A DNA stretch of 64,000 nucleotides from assembly GCA_043228905.1 (NCBI GenBank), contig JBHGNT010000002.1, positions 22,258,001 to 22,322,000 of the forward strand. Reading direction: 5' to 3'. Each line of letters begins with the position of its first letter. Position 1 is the first letter of the stretch. The notes under the pieces are model-generated. The model saw nothing but the letters and a program-made list of their open reading frames with translations. It ran no database searches and was not told the origin of the DNA. The position numbers and the translations under genes were made by a program. Below are positions 22,463-33,750 of this stretch, piece by piece. The stretch is from Azolla caroliniana. Its lineage: Eukaryota > Polypodiophyta.

Positions 22463-23640
22463 CGTAGACATGATCTATTCCGTACCATTCTCTTTTGGCT
22501 GGTTGTCCGGAAAAAATGCACACTCATTTCAATTTAGCTTTGTACAACTTTTTGTTATTTAGCCTTCATACCCTCCCCCACCTCTATCAAACATGTAACT
22601 AATCAATTAGGTTAATACTTTCAATGATTGGCTTAACGATAAATCAATTTCGAATCGTTTTCTAGAATACTCGTACTTCTACTACCTCTTAGACAAGAAA
22701 GGGTATCTACCAAATGTTGAAGGTGCTTAACGGGCATTCAAGCATTTTGTAATAATTTAGGGCTATTTTGGTGAGCTTTGTTTGATTGATTACTTCATTT
22801 ACTTCAAGAAATTACTAATTGCTCCTTAATCTCCAAATAATTTGATATCTCCATGAGCTCTTTGTTTGCTCAACGGCAACATGGGAAATAACAGAAACTT
22901 ATTGGAAATAACAAACACCCATGAGCATTTCCTCATACTTGACCTTAAGATTTCGTTATTTCTCCCAAAACCCACCTCTCCATGCCCTCGAAATTGGAGA
23001 AACGAGTCCATATAATTGAGAAAAGGGCAGGGGTGGATGGATTTAACCATATATAAGTTGCTCAAATAGCACTTATTGTAGAATACAATGATTGAGAAAA
23101 AGGAGAAAAATTGACCATATAACTGCTCAAATACTACATATGATTGCTCGAGAGGGTATTGACCATGGAACTTCAAGGTCCTAGGGATACACATAAAAAG
23201 CTTAGAGGCCTCTCTACGTTCTTCCCTAACATAAACGCTTGACATTTAAATCATTTTTTATATCATTAATAATTAAAGTTTCACCCAATTATATTAATCC
23301 TCATTCATAGAATACAATTGTATCAATAAAACATAGTTGTGTTTGACGATCTTCATGGTTCCATGTTTAATATAGACATAAATGCCATGCTCCTTGTCCA
23401 TAATATCAAATAATATTTGTTCTTTAAGGCTCTCCTTGCCAAAAGCTTAAATATCCACATTAAGTTGGGGCACAAATTTCTAAATGATCTCCTTTACACA
23501 TGTTCCTTCACATGAAACCAATGTAAAAGACAATTGCCCCCAACTTGGGGAAAAGACTTCTCTTAGAGCATTTTATCATTACAAGTTAAAGGAAAGTTTA
23601 CCATCCTCTAATACACCTATCAAACGTTTTTTGAGACCTA
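22461..23640. other. Unassigned AT-rich DNA
   Basis: A minus-strand frame of 139 codons (22826-23245) has no recognisable motif and I do not call it a gene. Nothing else seen. Confidence 0.35.
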
Positions 23641-23646
23641 TCGCCG

Positions 23647-23971
23647 CACACATTTCTCATTCAAGTCACAAATGCAAGGTTCCTAACAATTGAGAGTCTT
23701 GCTTGTAAACTCCCACAATCACATCCCAACACACATCTAGCGATCAAGACAAACACACATTTTTTAATCAAGTCACAAAAATGTGAGGTTCCTAATGATC
23801 AAGAGTCAATTATCAACTCCAACTAATAAACATATCCTAACACACATTTGTCACTTAGTGAAAATGCCCAACGATCAAGAGTCATTCATCAACTCCCCCC
23901 AACAATCTTATGCCCCACACACATCTCTAAATCAAGTCACAAATGCAAGGTTCCTAACGATTGAGAGTGGA
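23647..23971. repeat. Degenerate tandem repeat, about four units of 80-110 bp
   Basis: Units share CAAGTCACAAATGCAAGGTT, then a CCTAAYRATYRAGAGT word, an AACTCC word and AACACACATCT. They start near 23647, 23756, 23840 and 23920. Related GAGAGTT..AACTCC wording recurs near 31065 and 63420, so the unit belongs to a dispersed family. Confidence 0.6.
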
Positions 23972-24159
23972 TCATCGATGACTTCCCCATTGATCCATAT
24001 TCCATTTATGGATAGCTCTAAGAAAACAAAACCCAACTCTCTATGGAGAATCCGAACTACACAAGAATAGATCTTTTGGAAGGGGGCAATAATCATAGTA
24101 ACTCTGGCTCTAAAGAAAACAATGTGACCTACAATTGGTTTATGTTGGGAGGTCTATTT

Positions 24160-24179
24160 GGGGGGGGGGGGGGGGGGGG
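24160..24179. repeat. Homopolymer of 20 G
   Basis: Uninterrupted G20. Such runs are prone to length error in sequencing and assembly. Confidence 0.9.
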
Positions 24180-24504
24180 TGTAAATAAAATACGAGTGAC
24201 CTAATTCAAATTCCTTAATTTGACATACAATTATGTAGATAGTAGATTTAAAAGGACAAAATCTCAAGATTTTAAAAGGACAAAATCTGAATTTAAATAG
24301 TGGAGGAAGCAAAATTACAAAATAAGAAAAAAGATCACTAAAAAAACATTTCAAGATACATAGTTCTTCCACAACAAATTGATTAAAATGATGGATGGTA
24401 ATGGTACATTGGACACCACCTAAGAGCGCCGCCCTCCTGCAATTATTGTACAAAAAAATGCAGATGCAAACTCGGAAGGGCACCAAAAGAGGGATGAGAG
24501 AGAT

Positions 24505-24545
24505 GAGAGAGAGAGAGAGTGTGTGTGTGTGTGTGTGTGTGTGTG
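24505..24545. repeat. Compound GA/GT microsatellite downstream of the aquaporin gene
   Basis: About seven GA units followed by about thirteen GT units, 0.2 kb beyond the aquaporin stop codon. Confidence 0.9.
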
Positions 24546-24760
24546 ATAGGGGGGCGGTGGTGGGGGGGGAATGCAAAAGAAAGGAGGAACACATGCATTA
24601 GGAGAAGAACAAAGGAAACCCTAACAAGAACTTAGAGAAGGGAAACTAGCTAAACAGCTATTATAGCATGAACAAAAGGAACCCTAACAAGAAGAAGGGG
24701 GGAGGGGGAGAATAGCATGAGTTGGGATGAGGATTGAGGCATATATATTTTCAGTTGAGT

Positions 24761-26358
24761 TTATTGGTAATCGGATGGGAGGGGATCGTGGGTGGAAGCA
24801 TGGGGATACAAGATGTATTGGTAGACGATGGCCGCAAGAGCCGCCCCGATGAGTGGGCCGACCCAGTAGATCCAGTGGTTGGTGAAGTCCCAGGCCACGA
24901 CGGCGGGGCCGAAGGATCGGGCGGGGTTCATGGACCCACCGTCGAAGGCGCCCGCGAACAGAATGTTGGCCGCCACGATGAGCCCGATGGCCAAGGGGGC
25001 CAGGATGCTCACTCCCCCCTTGGACCTGGGGTCCAACACCGTCGCATACACCGTGTACACCAGCCCGAATGTGATCACGATCTCCAGCACCACCGCCGCT
25101 CCCACACCCTCGTCCGTCGATAGCGCATGGGGCGATGTCGTCTGCATACCATTGACCATATGGATCACTCATAGAATTCGACACTTATGTATGTATCACT
25201 CCTATACAATTCGAGATCAAAACTAAACCCTAAATCCCTCTTTGTATAGAATTTGACACTATGTATCACTCATATACAATGCACTTGTGGGATCATCCTC
25301 ATCATCATGTTTACACACTTCACCATTCATACATATGGCTTTTCTATCTGTGATCCTGACATTTCTAAAAAACATTAGCATGCTACATCATATAAAATCT
25401 ACAGTAAAAATGGTTCGTTAATTTGAGCCTCCTAAAATGGCTCACATCGCCATTCCAATGGCGGTCTCCGGATGATTCATATCAATCATCATCATATGCC
25501 AGATCTTCTGACTTATCTTCAAGATAGAATTCTCACACAATGTTTAGGGTTTACCAATTCCAGATACCCTAAACCCTAAAACCCCTAGAATTCACATGGC
25601 ATCATGGGGGATGATGCATGCATGCATTCATACACTTTCATGTATACATGTGCATTTCCTTGAAATTATACTTCCATCATCCGAATGGCATGATGATGAG
25701 AAGAGATTCGGGATTTGTTGTTAAAAAAAAAAAAAAAGGTTTAGGGTTTAGGGTTTAGGGTTTAGATCTGAGGGTCTGAGGAAGCGGCTACTTACATAGC
25801 CACCGGTGACGAAGCTCAAGAGGAAGCTGCCGACGACAGCGCCGAGGAGCTGGGCGATCCAGTAGAGGATTCCCTTGAAGAGGGTGATGTGGCCGCCCAC
25901 GAAGAGGCCGAAGGTGACGGCGGGGTTGACATGGCCGCCGGAGATGTTGGCGGCGATGGAGACGGCGACGAACAGGGCGAAGCCATGGGTGAGGGCCACG
26001 CCGACCAGGCCGGCCGGGGTCAGGGAGGCGCCGCTCGTCAGTGCAGCTGAAAAAATTTGGAGGTACAGATCCAATAAATAAATAAATAACTATCAGTCAT
26101 TAAATGGAGCAGAGATCGAAATGACAGAAGAAAAGAAAAAGCAAAAAGAAAAATCGAAAGAAATTTGGTGTTTTTTTAGGGTTTTAGGGTTTTAGGGTTT
26201 CTGATTTTGCGTGCTTGGCTTTGGCTTGGGCTTTTACCGTAGGAGATGACGGATCCTTCTCCTGCGAAGACGAAGAGGAGGGTGGAGATGAACTCTGCGA
26301 GGGCGGCTTGCAGGGATGTGCCGCTGGTGATCTCATCGAAGCCTCCGATGGCAGGCAT
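24761..26358 (-). CDS. TIP: Tonoplast intrinsic protein (TIP) aquaporin, three exons
   Basis: Spliced minus-strand gene: exon 1 at 26358-26238, exon 2 at 26046-25796, exon 3 at 25141-24761, with GT donors and AG acceptors at both introns. Phases agree (121, 251 and 381 bp), giving 250 residues, the usual TIP length. The protein has the six-helix MIP fold with both pore motifs: HVNPAV (NPA at residues 81-83) and SMNPAR (NPA at 196-198). Other TIP wording includes [26 protein letters not shown] and [10 protein letters not shown]. The inferred selectivity filter is H61, I145, G193, R199, the pattern known for TIP2 proteins, although the N-terminus and helix 5 also resemble TIP1; subgroup is therefore unsettled. 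TIPs pass water and small solutes across the vacuolar membrane. Two introns at these positions are usual for TIP genes. No lesion is seen, so this is probably a working gene. Confidence 0.95.
25738..25765. repeat. Short interstitial telomere-like repeat in aquaporin intron 2
   Basis: Four TTTAGGG units (plant telomere repeat) adjoin an A15 run, about 30 bp inside the intron 2 donor. Further telomere-type words occur in the same intron at about 25542-25551 and 25567-25585. Confidence 0.8.
26171..26200. repeat. TTTTAGGG octamer repeat in aquaporin intron 1
   Basis: Three TTTTAGGG units close to the intron 1 donor. On the transcribed strand they give AAACCCTAA words, the plant telo-box motif often found near the start of highly expressed genes. 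Confidence 0.7.
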
Positions 26359-26505
26359 TTTTTCTTCTTCTTCTTCTGCTTCTTTTAGGGTTTCCCGGGG
26401 CGGAGCGGCGGAAAAGCAGCTGGAGCCGAAGGCAGAAAAGCAAAACAGAGAGAGAGAGAGAGAGAGGAGGAGGAGGAGGAGGCAGACAGTGGGGGGGGCT
26501 CTTCA

Positions 26506-26516
26506 CCTTTTTATGG
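26506..26516 (-). promoter_or_regulatory. Possible TATA box of the aquaporin gene
   Basis: The minus strand reads CCATAAAAAGG about 150 bp before the ATG. Between it and the ATG lie GA/GGA-rich and GAAGAA tracts typical of plant 5' leaders. Location is reasonable; there is no experimental support. Confidence 0.45.
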
Positions 26517-26962
26517 TCTCTCTCGTTTCACACTTGGGCCCCCCCTCCCTTCCCCCAGGCCCAACGGGACGTGGTCCACACTTTGGCTGGCCATTTGTCC
26601 CGACGTGCCCGCCCCAATGGGAGGAAAAGGGCGGTTTGGGCGGTGCATGTTCTCTCTCCCAACCAACCAAACTCTACTCTACTCTACTCTCTCTTTATTC
26701 CTCTTCCTTCTTCCTTCTTCCTCTTCTTTTTTTAGCTTTTTTTTCTCCTTTATGTATATTTATTACTACTGTTTTTGTTGTTTTCTCTTCTTCCTCTTGT
26801 TCTTGTTATTTTTTTTGAACTCATTTCCCTCCTTCCTAATGTTAGTACCATACAACATACGCTCCCTTTCCCTTCCCTTTGGACGATGACATCCCTCCCT
26901 TTTTTTGGGCCTTCTGCCAACACCACATGGACCTTGGGTATTATTATTGTTGTTGTTCTTGT

Positions 26963-27023
26963 TGTTATTGTTATTGTTATTGTTATTGTTATTGTTATTG
27001 TTATTGTTATTGTTATTGTTATT
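26963..27023. repeat. TTATTG hexamer repeat, about ten units
   Basis: Near-perfect hexamer array upstream of the aquaporin gene. Frames through it on both strands give Ile-Thr, Ile-Val or poly-Asn strings and are not genes. Confidence 0.9.
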
Positions 27024-27123
27024 ATGATCAATCATCTTTTACCACTATTAGAAGGGAAGGGCCCAGGTTTTCATATTATTATTGGTGTCCAATGTTTTTT
27101 TCCCATACACCATTCCCTACGCG

Positions 27124-27143
27124 CCCCCCCCCCCCCCCCCCCC
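27124..27143. repeat. Homopolymer of 20 C
   Basis: Uninterrupted C20 about 0.8 kb upstream of the aquaporin ATG, the strand mirror of the G20 run beyond the gene's other end. Confidence 0.9.
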
Positions 27144-28811
27144 ATGTGACATGCTCTCACTCCATGTGGATGCTCTCGCTCGACTCACACCACTCCTTAC
27201 ATTTATAATTGAGCTTCACATGCTCTCATAGACCCCGGGATATTCTCTCTCCTATGGGCCCCCGTTCCTATGCATCTTATGCCCCCCTTCCCACCCCCAC
27301 TAAATTGTGAGTTGTATTCGTTACACCACGCACGTCAGTTGCTGTTGTCATGCTTTACTTTGTCCTCCACTGCATCGAGCTTAGCCATTGTCATTTTCAT
27401 GGTCTTGTAAGTTGCCTCCACAATTTCCTCGACCACTTTGGCTTGTCTACATCTGAGTTGATTCATACCTTTCATTGGCTTTAGACGACCACATCCTTGA
27501 TGTGGATCGAGGGGCCTCCACACCATTAGCTTTATGTTGCCTCACGATGGGTTTACTTGGACAATGCTTTTCATTTTTTGTTTTCTTAATGTACCCTTGG
27601 TCTAGATCCTACATATTTTTATAAATTAAGGTTGTGTGCTTCCACATGCCTTCCCATTATCCATGGAATTTCCCATCTTGTTTGATTATTTGAAGTGTGT
27701 GTTCATATGTTTCCATAGTGAGGTCATTTATTCAATGTGATTCCATACATGTTTTGAGAAAATGGCACCTTTCAATTCTTTGGAAATTTGACTATCAATG
27801 TTTTTCCCGCCATTTGTGATTTATTATAGGGTGTTCCATCAACCTTGCATTCCTTACACCTCGTTTTTTGCAAGAATAAACTTAAACCACTACAATATGC
27901 TTGTATGCTTTTGTGTGCATGTTTCTTTAGTCAGAATCCACGATTCATCTCTTGATCTACTGTATCGATCTCATTATAAAGATCCTTTAATTTTTCGTCA
28001 ATTTCAATTGATTGATTGGAAAATGGTGCTTTTCACTATGCTCATGATCCAGCCCAATGTGATTTGGACTATGGCTATATTATTTATGATGCTTTTATAG
28101 TGTGTTCAATCATCAATAGTGCGTATGTCTATATAAAATATCATTTCTGTACGACAAAAATTCATCCACATTTTGGAAATATGCTTTTGATAGAGCAACT
28201 TGGAAATTGTCAGTGTGTCACCTCAAACTTACTATAATGTAACAAATTTTTAAGAATTTATCGTAATCCTCACACTTTTTTGGGTGCATTTTACATGGAT
28301 AAAAAACATGAATGTGGTGCAAAAATAGAGCATTTATTTGATACAACATGTGTTTCATTATTTGTTTTACCTATATCTTTTTTATACCACATAAAGGTTG
28401 ATTTTAAAAGTTTCAAATTTGGAGCGTGATGAGCTCCTTTCCAATAAAAGTTACATCACATGTTTTAGCTGTTAGTGAACAATAGTAATCACACACACGA
28501 CACACACATACAGCTCACGTAAACTGTATTTTTGTAGACCTTCCATGCATAAAAACTTCCCCGTCTTAAAGAGGATCGTTGAATATATCAGGACTTGAGT
28601 AGCATGATTTTTTTATTTAGTTGCAAAACAAGTTTCTCATGGGCCCCGCAAGCTACTTCCACAGTTTGTTGCGGCTTTTAAACCTATTTAATGTTTCGTC
28701 ATCACGATCTCTTAAAAAAACCTCGAGAAAACCTGGTCAACTTCTTAGGAAAAAAGATCAACATGGAACCACTATCATCTATCTACTTATGGCCCATGGG
28801 TTCTATTTATA

Positions 28812-28849
<38 letters not shown>

Positions 28850-30131
28850 GATATTGGTATGTGAAGCGAGTTTAAATATTAATAGTAAGTGTTCATGTGC
28901 CTCAGGACTCTAATCCCCTTATTTCTTTTATCTGCATTAACATTGTGGCATCCTTATCTCTTCAAACTCATCCTTTCAACAACCCCCATTCAATTCAATT
29001 GTTTAATGATCCCAATGCATTATTTCTATCTTTCTACCCTATTTCCCAAACACCAATATCCTTTTCTCATGTGCTCCTCTTATCTTCTTTCCTTTCTGAA
29101 CACCATTGACCACTCGACTGATAATAATTTATTGCTCTCGACCCACCTCTAGAGATCGGGGACCCATTTTTGTCCCTCACTTTAGATTCCTATTACCTTC
29201 TTCGACTTTTCCCTCCATCTTTTTTTCAATCCCTCCTCGAAATTCCAATAGCCAACTCTGTAGTAAAAACATATGTACCAAAGGACGTATTGTAGTAAAT
29301 TTGTCAATCCCAAAGAAAAATTGCAAGGCCCACCCCTATTATTGCTCGTTGTTACGGTTCTTTATGCTCTAACTTTTTTCATTATAAATATTCGTTGTCA
29401 CCTTTGTGTGATGTTTTGTCGTACTTTCATTTATGATAGTAACAAAATGTAATGTGCCACATCCCCCCATATCACGGTTATTTATATACCATTGTACGTG
29501 ATGCTTGCTATGATGCAAATATTATAACTTGAAGAGTATTCTCACAAACGAAAAGTCTCACAATGCTATGATATTTTTTTTCGTGTTTAGAGTTTAGAAA
29601 ATACAATAGAGTTTGGACACTCTCGTTTCTTCCCGAGCAAATGAACTAATGTCGAATATACTCACGTTGCAAACAATTATTTGGAAGCTTTTTGATCGAC
29701 CAGTCTGGCTATCAACTCCAAACTGATTATTTAATCAATCATCACACAATTTAAGCATATGTCAACTTATCAAATTGCGTCAATTGTCCCCACTATGCAC
29801 GACATCCTTGATACGAATTTATTGTATACAATTCTCCTTGAGCTCCCATGAAGTTCTCCTTGCTAGATAATAATCAAGAGTGTAAGAGCAACAATATCTC
29901 TAATAATGTCTCACGAGAAATAAATGAAAACATGTGTAAGACATTTAGTCTATTCAACAAGTAATTATAAATATAGTTCTCCACAACTTGTACTTAAGAA
30001 GGTGAAATTAAAATTTGGTATTGTGTGTATTGTTTGTGGCATGTGGACACACTTTCACTAGAAAGAACTAAGGAGTAAGATAATAATAAAATACTTGAAC
30101 TTTTTATTTATTTTCCAAATCTCCCTTAGTC

Positions 30132-30133
<2 letters not shown>
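27144..30133. other. Unassigned DNA with a TG microsatellite (28815-28849)
   Basis: No recognisable domain. A 63-codon minus-strand frame (27335-27526) is lysine/glutamate rich and could be a small coiled coil, but nothing supports it as a gene. The TG run at 28815-28849 is clear. Confidence 0.4.

Positions 30134-30186
<53 letters not shown>
30134..30186. repeat. CT dinucleotide microsatellite, about 26 units
   Basis: Uninterrupted CT run of about 53 bp. Confidence 0.95.
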
Positions 30187-30191
<5 letters not shown>

Positions 30192-31179
30192 TCATACATT
30201 TCTCCTCTTCTCTCTCTCCATTGCTCAAAGTCCTTTAAGTGTATGTGCTCTATACTTCCATTCATAATACGTAAAAGGTGTTGCAAGTTTGGTCGACATA
30301 AAAGCAATTCCTATGTGGACAAGGTGCCTGTATAGCTTATTTGTGAAAACTATTGAATCAATTTTACTTCAAGCTTATGCACTTATTATGGTACTAAATC
30401 GAGAACCATTAGTTAAGAGCCCAATTCTCATGCACCAATTTTACCATGGACTCCCTCCCACTCACGCTCAAATGAAACTTTCACTTTCACATTGTATAAA
30501 AGCCTCAAATTAACTTCTTAGAATTTCATGGGAAAGAAGTTAAAAATATGAAAGACGTGTAAAAGCAAAATATTAAATTTTCAATAGATGCAATATACAA
30601 CGAAATGGTTTCAAAGATGGGTGCATTACATTAGCTTCACAATTCCTAACTCGTTTCATAACAACCAATATGTTACAACTTGAGAGAGATGTAGAGGCTC
30701 ACGCTTCACTTGTTACCTTATGTTGGATCCAAGCTAAAAAAACCCGGATTATTCTCTGAAATTGAATTGCACATCACCCATAGAAGTTAGAGCCCATCCT
30801 TTATCAACCATCCAAACCAACAATTCCATATGGTTTTAGTCACATTCTCTTTGATGCAAGATGGGGCATTGGGTCACCGGTGATGAGATTAATTGACCGC
30901 GAATACTTTTACTTTGGATTTCTTTTGCAAGACTACCATGTTGCAATCCTCCACCTTGGATCCCATTTGAGTTTACTTTTCCATATCTTCAAACAATGAC
31001 CTATTCCAACACAAATATCTTGCTTAGTCCCAACGCATGGCAATTAACTACTAGAAATCTTGAACATTGAGAGTTAATTATTAACTCCACCTATATAACA
31101 TGTCATAATCCTCCACTTTGGTCCTATACCTCAATGAAGAGTATTGTTTATCTAATATCGCTCTCTCTTGATCGAAAAT

Positions 31180-31223
<44 letters not shown>

Positions 31224-32724
31224 TAGATTAGATTAGATAATTTTGTGTCCATACAAAGGCCAATATTTATCCATGGGACCTATATTCCTTATGTGTGTCT
31301 CCTTCCTAAGAAAGGATATTCATACTTTGAAGCACAATGCCTCAATGTACGAAATTTGAATAAGGCATATACATATTAGCTCAACCTTCTAGGTGTTCTC
31401 GTTAGAGAGAGGGAGGGATCTTCGAGAGATGAAAGAAAGAAAGAATGTCATATTAAAACGTCTTTTAAGAGGCCAAAATGGCCTATAAGCCCAAACAAGA
31501 GATTCTATCTTAAGCGGTGTCTCGTCTTTCAAGGGAGAATGACTTTAGAGATAGGGAGATAGAGTTGTGTCACATGAGATAATAATGACTAGAGTTTGAG
31601 GAGTTAGAAGATATCTCAATGACACGTGTAGTCCTTGAGTTCCATGACCTTGTTACCTTCTTGGGATTTGGATTATCTCTAAAAGGTAGTTGAGAAGGAC
31701 AATACATCATATTTATAGGCAACCTATAGATGGCCTATATGAAGGTGAACTTATAGGGGTTAAACTTTGAGCCCGATTGTTACAAGTCACTTAAACACTT
31801 GGGAAATTTCTTAGTGCCAAATGCCAAAAATGTAAAAAAGAAAGAAAGATGAAATGCATGTTTTTCATTGAAGCATATATTTTATCCTTTGTGCATTAGC
31901 ATTTGAAAACTATGCTTTAAAAGAAAATTACACAAACTTGACCACACCATATTTGTTGAGATGAACATTGTTGATATAAATGTAGCCTATTATTGCATAC
32001 ATGAATGTTATGGTAAGTAGGTGACAAACAACCACTAGTTTCTACATGGTAAAACTTTCTCTCGAGCGTGATGTGTTAGCAAATGTAACTCTATTTCTTG
32101 TCACTTATGTTGTTTTGAATTGTCGTGGCGCACTAACTATTGTGATCCCTATATAACATTTTAATCCATAACCTCTACTTGATCTCATGCCAAGGAGTTG
32201 TTGAGCATTTGTTTTATCATTAAGTCTCATATCAGTCTAGAATGATGTCATCTACACATAACATTCGCATATGAACTTTTGAACTTGAAAGGTCATATCC
32301 ATCTCCTTGTCAATTCGCTTGCTTAGCATGGCATGGATCTCCATGATGACCCACTCATTTGGGGGGGACATGGACTATTATGATACATAACATGATCAAT
32401 GTGACCAGTTTCACAACCCAATGAACGTCATGATTGACGATTCTCTTGATCAACGCTATGTGAACAAAGCACATTGGCTACTCAATCGACCGAATTTGCG
32501 TAATCACACTCCCTTGAACAAGAGCCTTGAACAATCAACATAGCTTTGATGGGACACCATGGAATGACATGCCAACAACTTAGGAAGCTCAAATTTCTTG
32601 ATAGTCATAACTTTAGTGTACCAATATCATAGACATATGCAGGAAAGACATCCCTACATATGTCTATGATCACCTAAAGAAGCAAATATTTTGCTCAACC
32701 TAAAAGAAGTATCATATCACCTAA
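30187..32724. other. Unassigned DNA with fragments of dispersed repeats
   Basis: No gene. About 31290-31400 resembles 20855-20960 (shared words around GGATATTCAT, CTCAATGTA and CTCAACCTT), so both may descend from one element. About 30840-31095 resembles 63185-63440. A GA tract lies at about 31187-31220. Confidence 0.45.
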
Positions 32725-33381
32725 TTCAAATATAATGATTACATGGTGCAACATTACGCCTTCACGATGAACATGTGGTTGAGTTGAAAAGCTTCATAAA
32801 AGCAGGTCATGACGACCGATAAGAAGAGGCCATGAATGAGGACATGCAAGCTCCCTACAATATTGACATGTAGAACCTTATATTGAATTTGCCAGACTTG
32901 CACCAATCACTAAATGATAGATATTTGGCACCAACAAAATCATACATTTGGCATATATCCACATGATGTACCAAGCTTGAGGGGAAGTATAAGACTCTAA
33001 TAGGAGCATGAGTTAAGAAAAACCAACCTCATCATTTGTTTTAGGGTACATGGTTGAGTGTAAAGGAGGGTTGTTGAGGCAACAAGCCAAACCATAGCTT
33101 GTATGTGAGCGTAGCCTCCTAAGGGGATGAGTATGTGTTAAAGTCCATCATTAACTTAATAAATGGTACATGGCTTTGCATCAGTGAAGGGAATACTTTA
33201 GATGTAATATTCTCTCCTATCATTATTAGATTAATCCTAACTTTTATGTGTACTTACACACACAACCTATATAAACAAGCATATTTTCTTGTATAAATGT
33301 AACGATTATTGTAGCTTTGTCATCGACACTGTGGTCTTCCCTCGTTTTGCTCAATATTATTGTCTTTGGTGTATAATTCTC

Positions 33382-33412
<31 letters not shown>

Positions 33413-33420
33413 AATACACA
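32725..33420 (+). pseudogene. Internally deleted Ty1/copia copy related to TE4
   Basis: The stretch at about 32725-32880 translates to YNDYM..HYAFTMN and, after a stop, EEAMNEDMQA. It aligns with the TE4 segment at about 14300-14430 that precedes the reverse transcriptase. Reverse transcriptase and RNase H are absent. The sequence passes into a purine tract (GCTTGAGGGGAAG, about 32977) and LTR-like DNA that ends in a CT/CA microsatellite at about 33380-33425, like the TE4 LTR. Confidence 0.6.
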
Positions 33421-33640
33421 CACATATCCTACTTGATCTATTTCACTACGTCAAAGTATATTCTATAGATATTTGCAATTCATATTCTCAATATTGTTCT
33501 CCATATTCTCAATGAACTACCATTGATTGGATAGGGCAGGTTTTCCTTGTGTAGGAGATATCAAACTAGAGTTTGATACTTGTTCACTCTCTCCAAACTT
33601 CCTCAACCAATCTTCATCAAACTTCAAATTGGCTATCACA

Positions 33641-33750
33641 TGTATTGAGATTGACTTAAAATAGCTATAAATTAAGAAAACATGTGATAATACAAATGTA
33701 TTGAGATTGACTTAATGGATATAAATTAAGAAAACACGTGATAACAAAAA
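33641..33750. repeat. Tandem duplication of about 55 bp
   Basis: Two copies share TGTATTGAGATTGACTTAA, then ATAAATTAAGAAAACA and GTGATAA, at about 33641-33695 and 33698-33750. Confidence 0.8.

Noticed and set aside
22826-23245. 139-residue minus-strand frame
   Set aside because: No domain, AT-rich low-information protein, nothing supportive nearby.
26750-27035. Frames with Ile-Thr, poly-Asn or Val-Ile strings on both strands
   Set aside because: Produced by the TTATTG hexamer microsatellite.
27335-27526. 63-residue lysine/glutamate-rich frame
   Set aside because: Short, no homology recognised, no splice or promoter context.
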